Origin: DAIOXA01 sp050949165
Lineage (GTDB): Bacteria > Bacillota > Proteinivoracia > UBA4975
Direction of reading: 5' to 3'
Length of the DNA stretch: 64,000 nucleotides
Assembly: GCA_050949165.1 (NCBI GenBank)
Contig: JBMNFF010000003.1
Span: 248,001 to 312,000 of the forward strand
The notes under the pieces are model-generated. The model ran no database searches. It was not told where the DNA came from and saw only the letters and a list, made by a program, of their open reading frames with translations. Position numbers and translations under genes: made by a program. Below are positions 60,386 to 64,000 of the stretch, in pieces; position 1 is the stretch's first letter, and every line of letters starts with the position of its first letter.

Positions 60386-62272
60386 TCAGCACGGCAAACC
60401 GAGTCTCTGCAGACGCCTTTTCCCTGGCTTGCCCTCTTCGTCCCAGCCCCGGATCTTATAATATTTCTTGAGCATGTCGGCCAGTTTGACCCGGCTGTGC
60501 ATATCCTCAGCCCGCTGCAATTCTGCCAGCAGCCGCTTGGGCAGGGTATCATCCTGGGGCTTAAGGCCCTGGCGGAGATTGATCAGCCGCTCCAGGTTAA
60601 AGCCCCGCTCCCCTGCCCGGAGGAAGCTGCCGATATCCATCCTGAAGCCGGTGGCCAACTTGACGGCGTAGGGGTGTGGCAGTACCGCCTTGAGATTTAA
60701 CTTCATCAGCCCCGCCTGGTTGTGCAGGAGTCCGACGATACCCCCCGCCGCGGGCACGACTTTATTTGCGACTTTGGCGGTGAAACTCTCGGGCTTTTTG
60801 ACCAGGGGGGCCGGCAACAAGGCGTAGGTGGTAAACAGGCAGGTGCCCCCGGCTGAGACCGCCTCCATCATGTCCTGAAAGAAGATGGCAAAGCCCGCCT
60901 TACCCGAGGTGGTTGCGCCGCTGACCTTCAGACCCAACCCCTCCAGGACCACCAGGTAGCCGCCGTTGAGATGGCAGCCGCCCCGGTTGGCGGTGGCGTA
61001 GCCCAGGCCCATGCCCTGGGCCGAGCGGGGTTCATAGGCTGCCAGCTCCAGGCCCTTAACCTGAATGGCGAATTCGTGACCGCCGTATTTCTCGGCCATG
61101 CGCCGGGTCCCTTCCGCCAGGTCGGCGCCGATTCCCCGCCGGGTGGCCACCTGCTCCACCAGGTCCTCCAGTTGCCCGGCCTGGCCAAACTCGAGCCCGT
61201 TGTCCCAGAGGCCCTTCTCATTGAGCTCCATGGCGAAGCCCACGCTGCTGCCAAAGGACATGGTATCGATTCCGTATTCATCGCAGAGGTAATTGACCCT
61301 GATGATGGTTTCCAGGTCGCTGTTCATGAGGTTGCTGCCCAGGAGGCCGATTGTTTCCAGCTCCGGGCCCTTGACCTCCTTGCCGTCGACCTTCACCACC
61401 CGCCCGCACTGGATTGGACAGGTAATGCAACCCCGGTTGGCCACCAGGTATTTTTCCCGCAGGGTCTCCCCGCTGATCTTCTCGTGCTCCTCAAAGCTGC
61501 CCCGGGCGTAGTTCCTGGTGGCCAGGAGGTGGTGCCGGTTCATCGGCCGGACCAGGTTGGCGGTACCCAGTTTGGGCAGCACCTCTCCGGTGAGGGGGTG
61601 GGCGCGAAGCTGTTTGATCCAGGCCCGATTCAGGGCCCGCAGTCCCTCTTTGTCGTAGATGGGAACGGACTTGTTGCCGCTGGCCACCAGGCCCTTGAGG
61701 TTCTTGGACCCAAAGACGGCGCCCACGCCGCCCCGGCCTGCCACCCGCTCCTGGCTGACCAGGGCGGCATAGCGGACCAGGTTTTCCCCGGCGGGACCGA
61801 TGACCAGGGTCCCCCGCCTGGCGCCCAGCAGCGCTTGGGTCTCGCCGGTCTTCTTGCCCCAGAGGGAAGCGGCGTCCTTGATCTCGATACCCTCTTCATC
61901 GATATCCAGATATACCTTGTCCCGGCTCTTGCCGGCGATGACCAGAGCATCGTACCCCGCCCGCTTCAGGTGCAGGCCGAAATTGCCGCCGCAATTGGAT
62001 GAGACCAGAAGTCCAGTCAGGGGAGAAATAGTGGATACATTGAACCTGGAAGAGCAGGGCGCCGAAGAGCCCGTCAGGGGCGACGTGCTTATCACAATGA
62101 TGTTCTCGGGCGAAAGGGGGTCTACCTTTTGGGAAAGGGAATCGTAGATTATCTTGGCGGCCATGATCTTGCCGCCCAGGAACAGCTCCCGCTCCCGGTC
62201 CGAGAAGGGATAGTCCTCGACCCGACCGGTGGTCAGGTCCACCTTGGCAATTCTGCCTGCATACCCGTACAT
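60386..62272 (-). CDS. aor: Aldehyde:ferredoxin oxidoreductase
   Basis: This 628-residue tungsten/molybdenum AOR begins MYGYAGRIAKVDLTTGRVED. It has the pterin-binding region with SRFNVSTISPLTG and GGRGGVGAVFGSKNLKG-like VAGRGGVGAVFGSKNLKG, and CITCPIQC supplying C-x2-C-x3-C for the Fe4S4 cluster. It interconverts aldehydes and carboxylic acids with ferredoxin in the cytoplasm. The alcohol dehydrogenase gene lies seven bases upstream, so the pair can convert alcohol to aldehyde to acid, or the reverse. AAGGAG precedes the ATG. Confidence 0.93.
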   Translation of the reverse strand: MYGYAGRIAKVDLTTGRVEDYPFSDRERELFLGGKIMAAKIIYDSLSQKVDPLSPENIIVISTSPLTGSSAPCSSRFNVSTISPLTGLLVSSNCGGNFGLHLKRAGYDALVIAGKSRDKVYLDIDEEGIEIKDAASLWGKKTGETQALLGARRGTLVIGPAGENLVRYAALVSQERVAGRGGVGAVFGSKNLKGLVASGNKSVPIYDKEGLRALNRAWIKQLRAHPLTGEVLPKLGTANLVRPMNRHHLLATRNYARGSFEEHEKISGETLREKYLVANRGCITCPIQCGRVVKVDGKEVKGPELETIGLLGSNLMNSDLETIIRVNYLCDEYGIDTMSFGSSVGFAMELNEKGLWDNGLEFGQAGQLEDLVEQVATRRGIGADLAEGTRRMAEKYGGHEFAIQVKGLELAAYEPRSAQGMGLGYATANRGGCHLNGGYLVVLEGLGLKVSGATTSGKAGFAIFFQDMMEAVSAGGTCLFTTYALLPAPLVKKPESFTAKVANKVVPAAGGIVGLLHNQAGLMKLNLKAVLPHPYAVKLATGFRMDIGSFLRAGERGFNLERLINLRQGLKPQDDTLPKRLLAELQRAEDMHSRVKLADMLKKYYKIRGWDEEGKPGKRRLQRLGLPC

Positions 62273-62278
62273 CAGCCT

Positions 62279-63478
62279 CTACTCCTTAATTAAATGATAG
62301 ATCCCGATCATTTCCTGCCGGGACATGAGCTTGGGCACCGGGTACAGAGGATGGGCCTCCTGATATGCCCTTTCCGCCATCAGGGGAATGTCCTGCTCTT
62401 TGATGCCTTGGATCTTGGTGGGGATGTCCATGCGCCGGTTCAAATCCTTGACCCACTCGATAAAGCGCTGGGCCTTTCCGGCCAGGGTTTCCTCCCCGCC
62501 ACCCAGTCCCACCAGGTCAGCCAGTTCTGCCAGCTGCCGGTGAATGGACGAGCCAAAGTATTCCAGGATATAGGGCAGGATTACCGCATTGGCCAAACCG
62601 TGGGGCACCGAATAAAAACCCCCCAGGGTATGGGCGATGGCGTGGACATAGCCCACATAGGCCCGGGTAAAGGCCGCCCCCGCCAGGAAGGCCGCCTCCT
62701 GCATCTTGGCCCGGGCCGTCAAGTCGCTCCCGTCGGTATAGGCGGCGTACAGGTAATCATAGATGAGCTTGACGGCGTCCCGAGCATCCCTGCGGGTCTG
62801 TTTGGTGTTGCTCCTGCCAATATAGGCCTCCACGGCATGGGTCAGGGCATCCACCCCTGTGGTAGCGGTTATCTGGGGCGGCAGATTGACGGTCAGCAGC
62901 GGATCCAACACGGCATAGCCGGGGATCAGGGCGGTGTCGTTGATGGCGTACTTCTCATGGGTCCTGGCGTTTGTTATTACAGCCGCCAGGGTGGTCTCGC
63001 TGCCGGTGCCGGCGGTGGTGGGGATGGCCACCAGGGGCGGAGTCTTCTTGAGGACCTTGAGCTGGCCCTTCATCTGGGGGATGCTCTTGTTGGGCCGGGC
63101 CACCCGGGCCGCCACCCCCTTGGCGCAGTCCATGGGCGAGCCGCCGCCGAAGGCGACAATCCCCTGGCATTTATTGACCTTGTACATCTCCAGGGCCTCT
63201 TCGATATTGTCGATGGTGGGATTGGGCACCGTCCCATCATAGACCGCATACCTTATCCCTGCTGCATCAAAGCCCGCCAGCATGCCATCCAGCAGACCCA
63301 GGGACATCAAACCCTCGTCGGTGACAACGAGGACATTGTCCAGTCCCTTCTCCTTCATGAAGCCCGGCAATTTCTCCAGGCTGCCTTCTCCCTGCAAGAG
63401 TTCCGGACGCCGCCAGGGCAAGAAGTGGGCGGCAATCCTAAATACGCCCTGGTAGGCCCTGCAATAGAGCTTAAACAT
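62279..63478 (-). CDS. Iron-containing alcohol dehydrogenase (group III)
   Basis: This 399-residue protein is of the iron-dependent ADH family: NAD loop GGGSPMDCAKGVAA, AIPTTAGTGSETT, and iron ligands in GVDALTHAVEAYIG, YVHAIAHTLGGFY and VPHGLANAVIL. It reduces or oxidises alcohols, in concert with the AOR encoded next. ATG 63478 follows GGAGGGG. The upstream region has two inverted repeats, including the GTCCGGAC site shared with the GlpA-like operon. Confidence 0.93.
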   Translation of the reverse strand: MFKLYCRAYQGVFRIAAHFLPWRRPELLQGEGSLEKLPGFMKEKGLDNVLVVTDEGLMSLGLLDGMLAGFDAAGIRYAVYDGTVPNPTIDNIEEALEMYKVNKCQGIVAFGGGSPMDCAKGVAARVARPNKSIPQMKGQLKVLKKTPPLVAIPTTAGTGSETTLAAVITNARTHEKYAINDTALIPGYAVLDPLLTVNLPPQITATTGVDALTHAVEAYIGRSNTKQTRRDARDAVKLIYDYLYAAYTDGSDLTARAKMQEAAFLAGAAFTRAYVGYVHAIAHTLGGFYSVPHGLANAVILPYILEYFGSSIHRQLAELADLVGLGGGEETLAGKAQRFIEWVKDLNRRMDIPTKIQGIKEQDIPLMAERAYQEAHPLYPVPKLMSRQEMIGIYHLIKE

Positions 63479-63493
63479 GCAACCCCTCCTACT

Positions 63494-63557
63494 GACATTA
63501 TTTATGCTAATGTCTTAATTCTACAGGTTGCCATAATCTTCCTCTAAATGTCCGGAC
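63494..63557 (-). promoter_or_regulatory. Operator-like inverted repeats upstream of the alcohol dehydrogenase
   Basis: GACATTA and TAATGTC, seven bases apart, form an inverted repeat at 63494-63514. Further out TGTCCGGACA (63549-63558) is a perfect 10-bp palindrome sharing GTCCGGAC with the site at 50038-50045. A -10-like TAGAAT lies between them on the minus strand; no strong -35 was found. Confidence 0.5.
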
Positions 63558-63562
63558 AAAAC

Positions 63563-63578
63563 GGGGCTGTCGCAAAAC
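63563..63578 (+). repeat. Solo IS1182/MITE-type end
   Basis: GGGGCTGTCGCAAAAC is identical to the left end of the short element at 20694 and the inverted right end of IS1182 at 23882. No matching second end is seen within the window, so it is a remnant or the mate lies elsewhere. Confidence 0.7.
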
Positions 63579-63675
63579 AGATGCCCGCCCTATTACCTCC
63601 TGCAATTCTTCGCAGGTGGTGGCAAAAGGCCCCGTATTCAGAAAAACTGCCTTCAAGCATGTTCAGCCGAAGACA

Positions 63676-63699
63676 ATAGCAGGTCCCGGGACCTGCTAT
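63676..63699. repeat. 24-bp perfect palindrome
   Basis: ATAGCAGGTCCC is followed directly by its complement GGGACCTGCTAT. It lies 50 bases after the stop of the SIS gene on the minus strand. No T-run follows in either direction, so terminator function is only possible. Confidence 0.6.
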
Positions 63700-63748
63700 A
63701 CTGCTTTCTCAACATGTCATGTAGTAAACCGAAAAGGGATTGGCGGAG

Positions 63749-64000
63749 CTAGGTCAAGTAAAAAATCCTGTCCCTATACTTTTCGAAGATCTTTTTATTG
63801 AATTCATCCCCGCCGTCTACGTTGGCGCTGTGAAATATCGGCGGTTCCACTCCCCTGGCTTTCAGAATAGCGGCCGCCTCTACGACGATGGCGTTGCCGA
63901 TGGCCGCCCCCGCTATCGTCGATGTGGCTCCGATCTTCTGCGCAAAGCCGTCGATGCTGATGGCTGCGTCTTCAAAGTCGCCGCAGTTATCGATAACCAG
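63749..64000 (-). CDS. SIS-domain (sugar isomerase) protein, C-terminal part
   Basis: The frame is open to the window edge; 83 C-terminal residues are visible. Segments LVIDNCGDFEDAAISIDGFA, GATSTIAGAAIGNAIVVEAA and FHSANVDGGDEFNKKIFEKY match the end of SIS-domain sugar-phosphate isomerase-type proteins that resemble phosphoheptose isomerase. The N-terminal half is outside the window, so the substrate cannot be proposed. Confidence 0.8.
   Translation of the reverse strand: MVIDNCGDFEDAAISIDGFAQKIGATSTIAGAAIGNAIVVEAAAILKARGVEPPIFHSANVDGGDEFNKKIFEKYRDRIFYLT

Noticed and set aside
60971..62002. + strand ORF opposite the AOR gene
   Set aside because: Shadow; the minus strand encodes AOR motifs over the same bases.
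62294..63547. Long + strand ORF opposite the alcohol dehydrogenase
   Set aside because: Shadow of a conserved dehydrogenase.
63616..63801. + strand 61-codon ORF
   Set aside because: Overlaps a perfect palindrome and the end of the SIS gene, no RBS, no motif.
1..64000. rRNA, tRNA or CRISPR array
   Set aside because: No cloverleaf ends, rRNA core segments or regularly spaced direct repeats were recognised.

Overview
The window looks like the chromosome of an anaerobic, probably spore-forming Clostridia-type Firmicute (Peptococcaceae/Moorella-like). The grounds are strong GGAGG ribosome-binding sites, a SigI/RsgI pair, a tungsten-type aldehyde:ferredoxin oxidoreductase, an ECF transporter, DUF1667 and DUF4349 proteins and NnrD next to AcpS. 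The species cannot be read from the sequence. No rRNA, tRNA or CRISPR array was seen.

Layout. 1-2.7 kb: tail of a Zn/Cd P-type ATPase, two convergent membrane-protein genes with overlapping ends, and a frameshifted CBS-CBS-ACT gene. 2.8-23.9 kb: a visibly AT-richer, mobile-element-riddled island. Nearly all its own genes run leftward: DUF2877, carbamate kinase, PucR regulator, Zn alcohol dehydrogenase, a YkoE/D/C-type ECF transporter, FdrA, DUF1116, M42 peptidase, a dihydropyrimidinase/allantoinase-like hydrolase, a ferredoxin-like protein and a Cys/His-rich protein. FdrA + DUF1116 + DUF2877 + carbamate kinase is the set linked to oxamate carbamoyltransferase. The island is therefore best read as a uptake-to-ATP pathway for a cyclic ureide or related carbamoyl compound: import, ring opening, carbamoyl transfer to phosphate, ATP from carbamoyl phosphate. 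It holds two near-identical IS3-family copies, an IS256-family element split by one of them, an IS1182-family element and a short non-autonomous element sharing IS1182 ends.

23.9-37.9 kb: GC-rich housekeeping genes (DHH phosphoesterase, MurB, UPF0173 hydrolase, CDF transporter, WYL regulator, tandem DUF4438 genes, kinase-like protein, lipoprotein, CBS protein, NnrE/NnrD, AcpS, RsgI, SigI). A REP-like palindrome family sits at the 3' ends of several genes here.

38-44.9 kb: heterodimeric ABC exporter, GntR regulator, small membrane protein, SulP transporter. 44.9-50.1 kb: leftward four-gene redox operon (GlpA-like, FAD/NAD oxidoreductase, DUF1667, alkyl-DHAP-synthase-like flavoprotein) behind a clear promoter with a GTCCGGAC palindrome. 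50.1-58.8 kb: a possible terminator-ended structured RNA, two tandem paralogous membrane proteins, a PTS-EIIC-like protein, a DUF4349 lipoprotein, a membrane-anchored MutS-like ATPase, a NERD-helicase and a CPBP protease. 58.9-64 kb: M20 carbamoylase/allantoate-amidohydrolase-like enzyme, aldehyde:ferredoxin oxidoreductase with iron alcohol dehydrogenase (second GTCCGGAC site upstream), and the end of a SIS-domain gene.

No gene-free stretch exceeds 300 bases. The largest (50012-50303, 60108-60385, 63479-63748) are described in the entries. All readings are by eye; no database search was run.
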